In this document: in pieces, positions 25,647 to 35,315 of the stretch | Numbering within the stretch: position 1 is the first letter of the stretch | Layout: each line of letters begins with the position of its first letter | Source: Terriglobales bacterium | GTDB lineage: Bacteria; Acidobacteriota; Terriglobia; Terriglobales; Acidobacteriaceae | DNA: 48,549 nt | Reading direction: 5' to 3' | NCBI GenBank assembly: GCA_025451215.1 | Contig: JANWKU010000046.1 | Coordinates: forward strand, 1-48,549 | Program-made: the position numbers and the translations under genes | Notes under the pieces: generated by a model | What the model saw: only the letters and a program-made list of their open reading frames with translations | Told to the model about the DNA's origin: nothing | The model's database searches: none

Positions 25647-26085
25647 CCCGAGTGAATCCATTTGTCGTCGCAGTCTTTCGAGTTCCCGAGGTTCGGTTTG
25701 CGGTGGCATGGCATTGACCGTGCTGTTTCGCCGCTGCTACTAACCGTGGATGCATAGGAAAATCAAAAATAATCTCGAAAAGAATGACTACAGCCACGGG
25801 CCGGGGTCGGCCGCATCTGAGTGGGCGGAAACGCTGGTCCATCTCCACTGGGTGGACGTTTCCGCCATTCCTGTGCGCACTGGATTTAATTCCACATTGC
25901 GCAATGCAATCTAAAGATGGGCCTTGGTCCAGTGGACAGCAATAGAACCCCATCCCTACCACAGTCTCCGCTGGAACATTGGCGGCCATTCCAGCGTCCC
26001 ATATGCTATGAACGAAGCGCTTACATCGCCGCCCGCACCGAACACCGCATCTACGGAGTATATTACGCCCGGTACAACCCTCCGT
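25647..26085. other. Intergenic stretch between convergent genes
   Basis: About 440 bases with no supported gene on either strand. The only structure I see is the long hairpin listed at 25824-25866. Short open frames lack ribosome sites and domains. Confidence 0.5.
25824..25866. repeat. Long imperfect hairpin
   Basis: A 9-bp outer stem (GGCGGAAAC / GTTTCCGCC) and a 5-bp inner stem (GTCCA / TGGAC) are joined with a 4-base bulge on one side and an 11-base loop. No T tract follows on either strand, so it is not a classic intrinsic terminator. It could be a REP-like element or an RNA structure. Confidence 0.5.
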
Positions 26086-27110
26086 TCAGTCCAGCGTCAG
26101 TTCCACACGGCGGTTTCTGGCGCGCCCTTCGAGTGTGTCGTTTGTATCCACGGGATCCGCATCACCATTACCGCTAGTCGAGAGCCGATTAGGATTTACG
26201 TGATAGCGCTCCACGAGCGCGCGTTTTACTGAAGCCGATCTTCGTTGTGAAAGCGCGAGATTATATTTGTCTCCGCCGATGTTGTCGGTATGCCCGGTAA
26301 TGGTCAGCTTCCAGTCCGGTTTGTCTGCCATCGCTTGCGCGATCTCTCGAAGTACCGGTTCCGACACCGGCCGGATCACGTCGCTGTTGAAGTCGAAGTT
26401 GATTCCTCACGTGATCGCTTTGCGGTTCTTCTCGAGTTGCTGCTTCGATCGTCGGCTTGTTGTGGGGATAGGTGACGCGAACCAACTGGACTTTGAACGA
26501 ATCGTACTGCTTCATGTTCTCTCCCAACATCCACGACAGCATGAGAGGCGTATTGGGATCATCCAGGATGTAAGCTTCGGCGGGCTGATCGCTGGGACCG
26601 GGTCGTCCGGGCCCGCCTCTTCCTGCATTTTCGATCACTAGAAGAAAGGAGACGCCAGGATAGAGTCCGGGAGTGGGCTCTTTCTCAGATTTGAACATCC
26701 AGCCAGTGGCATAAGCTTGGCCCTCCACGATGTCTTTGCGCAGACAGTCTGGTTGAAGTCGGGATGAATTTTGTGGGTCATAGCGATGTCAGTGGCTCCG
26801 ATGCCCTTATATTCAAAAACAAGAGATTCAGAAGAGACCGACCGGATGATGTTGTCGCTCTCTGCGTCGGCGAGTGGCAACGACCATGAGTATTTTGGCC
26901 TCACCCCGCGTGCTAAAGGGAAAATGAAGGATGGCATGTGGATTATGCTCGGCCAACAAAGACGACCACGTCTACCGAGGTTGAGCTGGTCAGGAAATGC
27001 AATGGGTGCGACGCGGTCATCCTATGAAATAGCCAAAAGCGTTACGCGACCGCCTCTGAATCCTTCCTCCAAACATATTTGTTTGTCTTCGCCCTGACCC
27101 TTATCCAGTA
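26086..27110 (-). pseudogene. OmpA-family outer-membrane/peptidoglycan-binding protein, broken by frameshifts
   Basis: Read on the minus strand, consecutive pieces in different frames form one protein. An upstream piece contains SLVFEYKGIGATDIAMTHKI and HPDFNQTVCAK; a second continues EGQAYATGWMFKSEKEPTPG ... DDPNTPLMLSWMLGENMKQY; the last is an OmpA C-terminal domain: GINFDFNSDVIRPVSEPVL, WKLTITGHTDNIGGDKYN, LSQRRSASVKRAL, GRARNRRVELTLD. Shifts lie near 26735 and near 26445, and an in-frame TGA directly precedes GINFDFNSD. The 5' end is uncertain; weakly matching sequence reaches about 27110. An intact copy would anchor the outer membrane to peptidoglycan. The OmpA domain is unmistakable, and at least two lesions make this a pseudogene unless sequencing errors are responsible. 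Confidence 0.8.
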
Positions 27111-27221
27111 TTGCCACTCTTGTGAATCGAAACTGGTCATTCTAAACAAAAAAATTGCAGCGAGAAATGATTTTTGTTTTTCCTATAGTGCAAGAAAGGT
27201 ATGAAAGCTGTCTCGTGGCCT

Positions 27222-28826
27222 TCAGTTCTTTGGCACTAGTGACGATCCGCGCTGGCATTGATCCAACATGGCGCCTAGTTCAGGGTCTGAAGGATGGATT
27301 TCAAGAGATGCCTGTAGCGGGGCAGTTGCCTGTGCGCAGTCATGGGCTGTAAATGCGGCCCTGCCCCAGTTGCTCTCCACACCGGGCAGAGATGGGTTCC
27401 ATTTGGCCGCTAGCTGGAAATATCCAGCGGCTTTGGCAAAATCTTCCCGCATTGCGGCATGGACGCCAAGGTTGTTGTAACTGCCGGCGATCAGAGGTCC
27501 AATCTGCATGGCAAAGGTCTTCAGTTCCTCTGCTTCCCGGGGCGTCACAACTTTTGTTTTTTCCAGAGGATTTCGCATGACTTCCTCACCGTTCAGTTTC
27601 GAGGCGGACTGGCGGTCGCGTTGGGCCAGCAAATCTTCGGAGATATGGAGTTCTTGTTCTCCTTCGGATTTATCTCCCCTCGCCATAAGCAGACGTCCCA
27701 GGCGGTAGTGTGCTCGTTCAACCGCGTAAAAGTTGCTGGAGGGATCGACTGTCAGTGCGATGGTGTTGCGAAAGGCGGCTTCCGCTTCTGCCAATCGCTT
27801 CGTTTCCATGTAGAGCTTGCCTAATTGCATGAAATTATCAGCAGCCAGAGGATTTAAAGCTATGGCGCGTTTATAGTCGAGTTCAGCTACCTGATAATCA
27901 TGCTGCGTAAGAGCAATGTATCCCAGTTGCGGATAGCTGAACGTGTCGTTGGGATGGAGCGCAAGTTCCTTGCGGAATTCTTTCTCTGCATCGGGAAAAT
28001 CTCTTGCCGCATCCGTCATATAAGAGGCGCCAAGCGAATAGTGGGCTCCCGGCATCCCATAGTCCTTCGCGATAGCCTTCTTGAATTCCTCGACCGCCAC
28101 GTCCGGCGATCCCCCCAGTGCATAAATACGGCCAATCCGCATATGAACTGCCGCAGTATCTCCAAATTGCGCGATCACCTTTGCGAATATCGCCGCCGCA
28201 GCATTCGCGCCCTCCGTGTTCAATACAACATCGCCTAGCGCACACTGGTTGTCGATATTTGGATCAAGGGCGATTGCCACGTGGAATTCTGCTATCGCAT
28301 CTTTGTTTTTGTCCAACGCTCGGAGCGCTGTTCCGATCATGCGGTGCATCTCGGCCTTCTGGCGGTTGGTTATGCTCTTTGCATCCAAATCCATTGCCGT
28401 CTGCAAAAGAAGGTATGCCTTTTTAGCATCGTGCGCGTCCAGAGCCGCGCCGGCATAATTGATCAGCAATTCGAAATCGGCTGGGGCCAGCGTCAGTGCT
28501 TCAGCGTAAGCGGGGGCTGCATTTGCATACTCTCCGATATTCGCGCGGAAGTTTGCCAGATGTTCTAGGGCGATCACCAAAAAATGCGTGTGTTCCGCAT
28601 CTGCCCGCACAAAATCTCCGGAAGCTTGGAAACGATAAGCAGCATCGTAGTGTCGATGCATGGATGAGTTGTCGGAGTGGTAGGCTGACGACATCCTCTG
28701 CCCATCCATCCTGCCCACCGCGCAAAGCACCAGCGCCCAAACCACCAGCGCCCAAACCATCGGCTGTATATTTACCAACCGGTTACGGGGGAATTTGCTA
28801 ATTTTCACGCGGATTTCAATCTGCAC
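27222..28826 (-). CDS. Secreted or membrane-anchored TPR protein
   Basis: 534 residues from a GTG at 28824-28826, which has AGGAA 5 bases upstream and starts 23 bases after the previous stop; the open frame extends further but only through the preceding gene. An N-terminal hydrophobic segment (PMVWALVVWALVLCAVGRMDGQ) is a signal peptide or anchor. The rest is about ten TPR units (for example AAPAYAEALTLAPADFELL, AIAEFHVAIALDPNIDN, VAELDYKRAIALNPLAADNF, AKAAGYFQLAAKWNPSLPG). It is the last gene of the CRTAC1-cytochrome operon. TPRs usually organise protein complexes, so a scaffold for the cytochrome or CRTAC1 partners is plausible. Confidence 0.85.
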   Translation of the reverse strand: MQIEIRVKISKFPRNRLVNIQPMVWALVVWALVLCAVGRMDGQRMSSAYHSDNSSMHRHYDAAYRFQASGDFVRADAEHTHFLVIALEHLANFRANIGEYANAAPAYAEALTLAPADFELLINYAGAALDAHDAKKAYLLLQTAMDLDAKSITNRQKAEMHRMIGTALRALDKNKDAIAEFHVAIALDPNIDNQCALGDVVLNTEGANAAAAIFAKVIAQFGDTAAVHMRIGRIYALGGSPDVAVEEFKKAIAKDYGMPGAHYSLGASYMTDAARDFPDAEKEFRKELALHPNDTFSYPQLGYIALTQHDYQVAELDYKRAIALNPLAADNFMQLGKLYMETKRLAEAEAAFRNTIALTVDPSSNFYAVERAHYRLGRLLMARGDKSEGEQELHISEDLLAQRDRQSASKLNGEEVMRNPLEKTKVVTPREAEELKTFAMQIGPLIAGSYNNLGVHAAMREDFAKAAGYFQLAAKWNPSLPGVESNWGRAAFTAHDCAQATAPLQASLEIHPSDPELGAMLDQCQRGSSLVPKN

Positions 28827-28849
28827 TGCGCTTCCTATGCCACTCGATA

Positions 28850-29416
28850 TCAAAATAAAATGCCGGCGACCTGCTCGGAAATTTTCTCTGCTTTGTCGCG
28901 AAGAATGGGGCGCATTACGTCGGGAGCATTTGAGCTGATGTCCAGAAGAAATATCCTGTCTCGGACCCTGCCGACGATGCGTTCTGTAGTTTGATGATCT
29001 TTTGCTTTGCGGCTGCAAACCATTGCTTCATTGCCGACCGCAATGATTGGGGCGGGTTGCTTCCCGCAGTGTGCGACATCGGAAGCAAATGTATCGTGGG
29101 GCTTTTCGACGGTGTTTACTTCGATTCGAAGTTTAGAAACCAGTTTGCCATCCTGACGAACAAATTCGCAGGTTACATCGTTGGTGCTTTTGCTGGTCGG
29201 CGTGACCGTGGACGTGACCGGTCCCTCCAGAAAACCTCCCGCCGTTGCCGCATTCAACCAGGCACACGTTTGCTCCGCATGACTAGCAGTTGGAATACAA
29301 ACCACACAGATCGATACTAAAAATAGAAGTGCTGCCCGTTGGATCGCCGAGAAAAAATGCAAGTTATGGTTACTCTCTTTCCTGTAAATATCTACCGAGC
29401 ACTGCAATATCGTCAC
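28850..29416 (-). CDS. Small secreted protein, unknown function
   Basis: 188 residues, not recognised. There is an unusually long N-region, then a hydrophobic core and cleavage site (LFLVSICVVCIPTASHA before EQTCAW). The mature domain is about 140 residues with four Cys that could form two disulfides (TCAWL, VTCEFV, AHCGKQP, VCSRK) and a C-terminal helix (AEKISEQVAGILF). Its ATG overlaps the cytochrome gene stop by 4 bases (ATGA), so it is co-translated with it. The style resembles small periplasmic DUF3558-like domains, but I would not assign it. Confidence 0.75.
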   Translation of the reverse strand: MTILQCSVDIYRKESNHNLHFFSAIQRAALLFLVSICVVCIPTASHAEQTCAWLNAATAGGFLEGPVTSTVTPTSKSTNDVTCEFVRQDGKLVSKLRIEVNTVEKPHDTFASDVAHCGKQPAPIIAVGNEAMVCSRKAKDHQTTERIVGRVRDRIFLLDISSNAPDVMRPILRDKAEKISEQVAGILF

Positions 29417-31914
29417 TGCTGATTCGACTTGTGAACAGGATTAACGCCGAAAACGTTCGAAAGTTCACGATGAGGATTCACGGATTTGGCCGTGTTCCCG
29501 GAGTTCTCATTCTTCTGTTTCGGTGAAGACGTTAGCGGTGATTTCGGCGCAGCATCCTGAGCCGATTGCTCTCCTGGATATTGCGGGAGATCCGTGTGCA
29601 GGTGCCAAGGCACACTCTCGTTAGTAATTTCCGGGTGTTTAGTCAGGAAATCCAGCGAATAGTCCCGGGCCTCGGGATCAGGTTTCTTAGTGGCGAACAA
29701 TGCCGCCTGTTCCGCCGCTTGCTTTTTCATTCCAAGCCGACGGTACAAAATGGCAAGGTTGTAATGCGCGGCCAGATCGTCAGGATCAATACCCTGAACT
29801 GCTTGAAATTGCGCGACCGCATATTGCCATCTGTGCTGCTGGAAATAAGTAACTCCAAGCTCACGATGCGCATCACGCGAACGCGGAAACTTTGCCACAA
29901 CTTTCTGGAAGTCCGCAATGGCCATATCAGGGTGGGCTTCGCGGCGCTCCACGAGGCCCATGTAATAAAGCGCGCGCGAATTGTCCGGAGCAAGAGCCAA
30001 TGATTTTTCGATATTCATGCGGGCAGAACCGTATTTTTCCCACACGATGTCAGTAAGTCCGATATTTGTGTAGCCATCCGGATAGTCGGGACGCAGAGCT
30101 ACCACGTGTGAAAACGCTTCGACGGCTTCCGCATACTGGAACTGATCAAGGCACGCGATGCCGTAGTTGTTCCAGCGCATCCAGTCCGGATTGTCTTTCG
30201 GATCGGGAGCTACCGTTGGATTGTCCCCGATGTTGATGGTACGGGTGCGCGAGGCGAGTTCAACCAACGGATAGGCCGGGTGATCTTTGCCAAAAATATT
30301 GTTCAGATAACTCTGGCGCAGATGCCGGTAATTGACCTTCGCGGTAATCGTCAGCGGGCGCTTTGCGTCAGCGGGGACACGGAACGCATAGCGAACCAGA
30401 GTGGAGCGTCCGGACGGGATTGTGTTGTCGTAAGCCGCTGAATGGATGGTCCAGACCTTATGGTTGTCAACAAATTCGCCATTGACGTCTACGGGGCGGT
30501 TGGTAAAGCTGTGCGCGCTGGGATCGAGCATTAGATCTGGTTTTACAAATCCGCTGTGATAAATGTCTTTCCCCTTGGCGTCCTTTACCGTGAACTCCAC
30601 CCATGCTTCATATAAGTCACGGACTTCGGGAATCAGCGAATGTCCGATGTTCTTATTTTGAATCACGACCATGGCTTCAATCGTGTCTTTCGGCTTGATG
30701 TTAAATGGCACGGAGCCGATAGGCGCGATCATTGGATCCGAGGTGGGTTGAAGGCCGGCACTCATCTTCTGGATCGCGAACACATCCACGTTCAAGTAGT
30801 TGCCGGACTGCAAGAATTCGATGGTCTTTTTTAACTGCTCATCAAAGCCATAGTAGAAAGGCACCGCCGTGTTGCCCGCCAGCCAGCGGTGTGAAGCAAA
30901 GGTGCCATTCTTAGCCCCAAAATCGAAGGAGACCACAGGATTGCGCTTCATGTGGCAGTTCTGGCACGTGGTGAAATCGCCCTTATAGAAAGTCAGCGGA
31001 TTTTGCTGCGAGAATTTCGAATTTTGCCAGTCATCGAAAACCGCAAATGCGGGGATGAATTTATAGTCATTCAACTGATTGGGCAGATTGGCTTTATGGC
31101 AGGCCGAGCAGAATTGGGGTGTGCGATAGAGATCCCTCATCACCGCCTTCGAGTGGCGTTCGGGGTGCTTGAGAATATCGGCATAAGGAACTTCGCCCGG
31201 GATGCGGTTGCCTTTTTCATCCACCATCAGAGATGGGACACCCACTACGAAGCCGCCGTTTCCCGATGTAGACTCCACGGCCTGGATCGAGTGGCAGACA
31301 GCACAGGTCACCCCCTCCTCGTCAAACCGGCGGTCAACTTTAGAGTTCTCCGTGAGGGCGCCGCTGAGAACACCAATGGGGTTGTGGCAACTGTCGCAAT
31401 GCCGGGTGAATTCGATGCCTTTCGTACGCAAAAGAATGTTAACGCTGGCCCGGTAAAAAGGTGTACGGAAAGAATTGGAATGTAGCGCCTGCCGCCATTG
31501 GCTGTAGGCTTCCGCGTGGCATTTGCCGCAATACTTTGCCGTGGGGAAAGCGCCAGGCTGAATAAAATCATCGCCTACAACTCGCGCATTTCCGGGAGTA
31601 GTGATGTCTCCCGCGCCAAAACGGTAATTGTAGTTCTCGCGAATTTTGTTCGCGTACGCCTTGCGGGCATCACTCATGTCGGCATCGGTGGGAACAACGT
31701 AGTCCGATGCGGACTTTCCCACCAACGGAGGCGCGGGATTCGCGGAATTTACGGGAGAGTTGTATTTAACCGCGGGCGGCAGAGACTCCAACTGCGACTG
31801 AGATCCTGATTTCACCTTGGAACCCGATTGCGCCTGAGACTTTATTGGCGAAACACAAAAACAGCCACACGCCAACATAACGGTGATCGAGCGCCGAAAT
31901 GAACGGAATTTCAT
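29413..31914 (-). CDS. Pentahaem c-type cytochrome with C-terminal TPR domain
   Basis: 833 residues from the second ATG, which has AGGA 5 bases upstream; the first ATG (31918-31920) directly abuts that site. The signal peptide ends near SPIKSQAQ. Five CxxCH haem sites lie between about residues 128 and 320: CGKCH, CDSCH, CAVCH, CSACH and CQNCH, in a cytochrome c554-like arrangement with additional His (HSNSFRTPFY, HPERHSKAV, FASHRWLAGN). A beta-rich region follows, then about four TPRs from residue 590 (AVEAFSHVVALRPDYPDG, ARMNIEKSLALAPDNSR, AIADFQKVVAKFPRSRD, AVAQFQAVQGIDPDDLA). The tail is Ser/Asn/Pro-rich. It probably transfers electrons in the periplasm or at the outer surface; the donor and acceptor are unknown. 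It sits between the CRTAC1 gene (17 bases upstream) and the overlapping secreted protein. Confidence 0.9.
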   Translation of the reverse strand: MKFRSFRRSITVMLACGCFCVSPIKSQAQSGSKVKSGSQSQLESLPPAVKYNSPVNSANPAPPLVGKSASDYVVPTDADMSDARKAYANKIRENYNYRFGAGDITTPGNARVVGDDFIQPGAFPTAKYCGKCHAEAYSQWRQALHSNSFRTPFYRASVNILLRTKGIEFTRHCDSCHNPIGVLSGALTENSKVDRRFDEEGVTCAVCHSIQAVESTSGNGGFVVGVPSLMVDEKGNRIPGEVPYADILKHPERHSKAVMRDLYRTPQFCSACHKANLPNQLNDYKFIPAFAVFDDWQNSKFSQQNPLTFYKGDFTTCQNCHMKRNPVVSFDFGAKNGTFASHRWLAGNTAVPFYYGFDEQLKKTIEFLQSGNYLNVDVFAIQKMSAGLQPTSDPMIAPIGSVPFNIKPKDTIEAMVVIQNKNIGHSLIPEVRDLYEAWVEFTVKDAKGKDIYHSGFVKPDLMLDPSAHSFTNRPVDVNGEFVDNHKVWTIHSAAYDNTIPSGRSTLVRYAFRVPADAKRPLTITAKVNYRHLRQSYLNNIFGKDHPAYPLVELASRTRTINIGDNPTVAPDPKDNPDWMRWNNYGIACLDQFQYAEAVEAFSHVVALRPDYPDGYTNIGLTDIVWEKYGSARMNIEKSLALAPDNSRALYYMGLVERREAHPDMAIADFQKVVAKFPRSRDAHRELGVTYFQQHRWQYAVAQFQAVQGIDPDDLAAHYNLAILYRRLGMKKQAAEQAALFATKKPDPEARDYSLDFLTKHPEITNESVPWHLHTDLPQYPGEQSAQDAAPKSPLTSSPKQKNENSGNTAKSVNPHRELSNVFGVNPVHKSNQQ

Positions 31915-31931
31915 AGACATCCTGCCACTCG

Positions 31932-33821
31932 TTACTTCCTGACGGACTCTGCAATGCCGTCATACACACTGGGCACAATTCCTTTGTCTTCTTCGATCGC
32001 GAAGAAGCGATCCACGCTCGGGAGAGTGACGTGCTCCATTACGCCGTCAGGCCAGTGAATTTCAACCTCATCAACCTTGGTTGAATCGCCTATTCCAAAA
32101 TGCAGACGCTGATCGTTGGAAGATTCATAACTTCCGCCGCTCATTACATCGCCACGCTGGCGCAGACCGCCGGCGGTAAGGTAAACAGTCGATCCCACTG
32201 CATCTCGTGGACTCTTAGGTCCGCCAATCAATTTCAGACCGACCCAATGATTCTTGTCAGGACTTACGTTCTCCATCAGAACGGGCACGTGATCAATGCA
32301 GTTAATGACAACGTCAATTTTTCCGTTATTGAATAGATCGCCAAAAGCCGCGCCGCGACCGGGAACGACCTCAGCCAGTCCTGTGCCTTCAACGGGAGGA
32401 ACGAGTTCGAATTTGCGACCTTTGCCCGTGTTGTGGAACAAAAAAGGGCGCTGCGCGAATGTCGTACCGAAATTGTGCTGATCCACCTGGGGGTAGACGT
32501 GACCATTGACGGCGAAAATATCTTTCCATCCGTCATTGTCATAATCAATAAATTCGGTGGCCCAGGTAAGGAAGGGATAGGTGGGTTCAGCGATGCCCAT
32601 CTCCGGCGCGATTTCGGTATAAGAGCCGCCCCCTTCATTGCGAAACAGGGGCTTGTAATCATCCGAAAAAGTTCCCGTGTACAAATCTACTAATCCATTG
32701 TTACGGTAATCGCCGACGGCCATACCCATGGAGGCGGTTTCCTGACCGTCTTGATTGAGAGAAAACCCCGATTCGATGCTGACATCTTCGAAAGTGCCAT
32801 CGCCTTTATTGATGTATAGATAATTCGGCGTCGAATCGTCGGCCACCACCAGATCAACTTTCCCGTCATTGTTCAGATCAACAAAAACCGCCGTGAAGCC
32901 GTAGCGATGAGCTTTGTCGGAGACGCCGGCTTTGTAGCTGACGTCTGTAAATGTTCCATCGCCATTGTTATGGAACAAATGATCAGGCTCCCCGGGTAAT
33001 CCTTTGGGGCCGCACATGACGCTTACGCCACGATACGAACAGTAGGAAATTATTTTTCCGTTAGTGTCCGCGGGGGATGGAGGAAGGTGGTACATGTCCC
33101 AGTGAACGTAACCGGGGACGAAGAGATCTAGCTTGCCGTCACCGTCATAATCGCCGAAGGTGGCGCCAGTGGACCAGTTGCCGAGCGTGACTCCCGCGGC
33201 TTCTCCTACATCAGTAAATGTGCCGTCGTGGTTATTGTGATAAAGGCGGTTTTTTCCATAATTCGAAACGTAGATGTCAGGCCAACCATCATTGTCGTAA
33301 TCGCCGACGGCAACGCCATAACCCCAGCGATCATTTGTGACGCCGGCCTGCGCGGCTACGTTTGTGAATGTTCCATCGTGATTGTTATGGAATAGCGCCG
33401 CATGCGGAGGCTCGGCTTTGCCGGTCAGAGCGTCAAAGGTGGAACCATTCACCATGTAAATATCCAGCCAGCCGTCGTTGTCATAGTCGAGCAACGCGAC
33501 GCCGGAGCCAGTTGTTTCAATAATGTAATTTTTTTGCGGCGTGCCCATGGTGTGACGCCAAGTGGTGAGCCCAGCTTTTTTAGCGATGTCCTGAAATATT
33601 ACGGGGCCAGTTTTTACGAAGCCGCCAGCGGTAATGGGGCGCTTCTCGGAATCCAGCACCGGAGCAAATGTTCCGCGGGTAGACGAGCCGCCTTGCGGCG
33701 TTTGGTCAGCCATGACGGCTCCCGAAACGGAATCAGGGCCTGCCTGGCTGCCGACTGGATTAGGGGTTTCTGCCTGGGCGAGGGTGGATAGACAAACGAA
33801 TAAAAATACAAATTTGCGCAT
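31932..33821 (-). CDS. CRTAC1-family secreted protein
   Basis: 629 residues. The signal peptide MRKFVFLFVCLSTLAQA is nearly the same as that of the neighbouring TPR pseudogene. FG-GAP/VCBS repeats follow (DYDNDGWLD, DYDNDGWPD, DYDGDGKLD, DLNNDGKVD, DYDNDGWKD), then an ASPIC/UnbV domain (GGPKSPRDAVGSTV ... GSYESSNDQRLHFGIGDS ... IHWPDG). No Shine-Dalgarno site is visible before the ATG. The stop is 17 bases before the pentahaem cytochrome start, so the two are probably co-transcribed. A secreted beta-propeller scaffold or ligand-binding protein acting with the cytochrome is the most that context supports. Confidence 0.9.
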   Translation of the reverse strand: MRKFVFLFVCLSTLAQAETPNPVGSQAGPDSVSGAVMADQTPQGGSSTRGTFAPVLDSEKRPITAGGFVKTGPVIFQDIAKKAGLTTWRHTMGTPQKNYIIETTGSGVALLDYDNDGWLDIYMVNGSTFDALTGKAEPPHAALFHNNHDGTFTNVAAQAGVTNDRWGYGVAVGDYDNDGWPDIYVSNYGKNRLYHNNHDGTFTDVGEAAGVTLGNWSTGATFGDYDGDGKLDLFVPGYVHWDMYHLPPSPADTNGKIISYCSYRGVSVMCGPKGLPGEPDHLFHNNGDGTFTDVSYKAGVSDKAHRYGFTAVFVDLNNDGKVDLVVADDSTPNYLYINKGDGTFEDVSIESGFSLNQDGQETASMGMAVGDYRNNGLVDLYTGTFSDDYKPLFRNEGGGSYTEIAPEMGIAEPTYPFLTWATEFIDYDNDGWKDIFAVNGHVYPQVDQHNFGTTFAQRPFLFHNTGKGRKFELVPPVEGTGLAEVVPGRGAAFGDLFNNGKIDVVINCIDHVPVLMENVSPDKNHWVGLKLIGGPKSPRDAVGSTVYLTAGGLRQRGDVMSGGSYESSNDQRLHFGIGDSTKVDEVEIHWPDGVMEHVTLPSVDRFFAIEEDKGIVPSVYDGIAESVRK

Positions 33822-33901
33822 AAGAATGATTGCAGCTGGTAATTGCAGCTATGGTTTTTGTACAAGCGGAGGGAGGAGAAAACCATATGCGAAAACAATT
33901 A
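33800..33901 (-). repeat. Paralogous promoter/leader repeat, copy A (CRTAC1 gene)
   Basis: About 100 bases spanning the first codons and upstream leader of the CRTAC1 gene. It matches 35125-35212 along its length: an identical 16-base block encoding KFVFLF, then a TTTGTACA box, a GGAGG-rich box on the plus strand and an ATATGC(G/A)AAAAC box in the same order. Neither copy has a Shine-Dalgarno site on the minus strand. Confidence 0.7.
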
Positions 33902-33989
33902 CTTGAAAAGTTTTGACAAACATTTAACAAATAGATTGTGATCAAAAGTAATGCGCTAAAGATGCTGAGCTTGTGAAGCGAGTATGGCT

Positions 33990-35146
33990 TCAGCAGCCTT
34001 GGATTTGCCGGGTCAGCGGTTTATTCGCAGATGCCTGCAACTCTTGTTCGGTGAGTTTGAATTGTTGCCTTGCTTGTTCCGTTTCGCCGAGCGTACGCTT
34101 CCCAGTCGATAGCGCACTTGCAGTTCGTTTACTCCCGCGCCCAGGACCAGAGAGTTTTCCAGTTGTTCTCTTGCGCCTGCAAAGTCTTTTAGTTCTGACA
34201 GTACAATTCCCAGGTTATAGCGAGCATTAAAATGGGTGGGATTTAGCGTAACTGCTTCTTCCAATTGCTGCCGGGCAAGACCGTACTGACCAGCCTCGCG
34301 TTCCAGAATGCCGTCCAGATATACCACTTCGAAATCATGCGGACGCGCGGCAAGCAGCGTTGTCGCCAGCAGACGCGCTTTATCTAAGTCGTGATTCAGC
34401 AAAAGAACGTGGAGGTAAATATCCTGAGCCCTCGCGTTATTCGGCCACAACTTCAACGATTTTTCGGCTAAGTTGATCGCCTCCTGATTTCTCGCCTGAT
34501 TAACATAGGCCATGATTAGAGCTTCGGCCAGACGTGAGGAGCGTGGGTTCTCGCGAAGTGCGGACAAAAGAAGCTGAGCTTGCTCGTTGAACATGCGGGT
34601 TCCGCCATACACCTCTGCCAGATCCAAAGCCAAAATTTCATCGCGGGGCGCGGAGCGAAGAAGCTTCATAGCTCCTCCGTAATTACCCTGCGCGATCAGT
34701 ACCCTGGTCAGTCCATGAAGCGCTGTATTCGAATTAGGAATCGATGGCAAGTGCGCTTTCGAATTCGGTCCTGGCTTTATCCTCCTGCTGCAACCTCTCG
34801 AACGCCACTCCAAGAAGGAGACGGGGTTCTATGGCCTTGGGCATGACCCGGATGGATTGTTGCAGAGGAGCGATCGCATCCTTGGGTTGGCAGTTGAATA
34901 AAAAGTAAGACCAAGAAGATAGGAAAGTTCGCCTGAATCCGGCACGATCTGGAGACCGGCACGGAAAGCTTCAATGGCGCAAGGGTATTGATTGTGATCT
35001 CCGAACCAATTGCCTAGTTCCCCATAGAGCGCCGCGCTGGGAAAGTCGTGAATTTCTGATTCAAGAGGTTGCGGGCCAATGCATACGCCTTGGGTGAACC
35101 GCACCATGCCGAGACAAGCTACAAATAAAAATACAAATTTCCACAT
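33990..35146 (-). pseudogene. Secreted TPR protein broken by several frameshifts
   Basis: The natural start is probably MWKFVFLFVACLGMVRFTQG at 35146, a signal peptide paralogous to that of the next gene. The reading then changes frame at least three times. A first piece contains AIEAFRAGLQIVPDSGELSY. Shifts around 34900 and 34770 lead to the main TPR piece (34013 to about 34760: GNYGGAMKLLRSAPRDEI, NQEAINLAEKSLKLWPNNAR, ARQQLEEAVTLNPTHFNAR, AREQLENSLVLG). A further shift near 34098 restores the expected TPR ending LGETEQARQQFKLTEQELQA. The many TPR units identify the family clearly. The gene would have headed the CRTAC1-cytochrome operon. Several independent lesions argue for true decay rather than one sequencing error; the exact 3' end is uncertain. 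Confidence 0.78.
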
Positions 35147-35212
35147 GTAAATAATTACAGATGCGGCTTTGTACATGTAAGGAGGGGCGGAAACAATATG
35201 CAAAAACCATTA
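35125..35212 (-). repeat. Paralogous promoter/leader repeat, copy B (TPR pseudogene)
   Basis: Matches 33800-33901 through the start codon region and about 70 bases upstream. A perfect 12-bp palindrome GTAAATATTTAC lies just beyond it on the promoter side (about 35229-35240). Confidence 0.7.
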
Positions 35213-35315
35213 AGTTGCGGAGCTTTCTGTAAATATTTACGAACCAATTAAAGCAGGCCGATTGTTAGAAGCACTCGCAAACAAAATTCAATTGTTGTTG
35301 AGCGTGCATTTTTGG

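Noticed and set aside
3838-33821. Repeated DYDNDG codon blocks looking like a DNA repeat array or CRISPR
   Set aside because: They are the calcium-loop repeats inside the CRTAC1 coding regions; spacing follows protein repeats and there are no conserved direct repeats with unique spacers.
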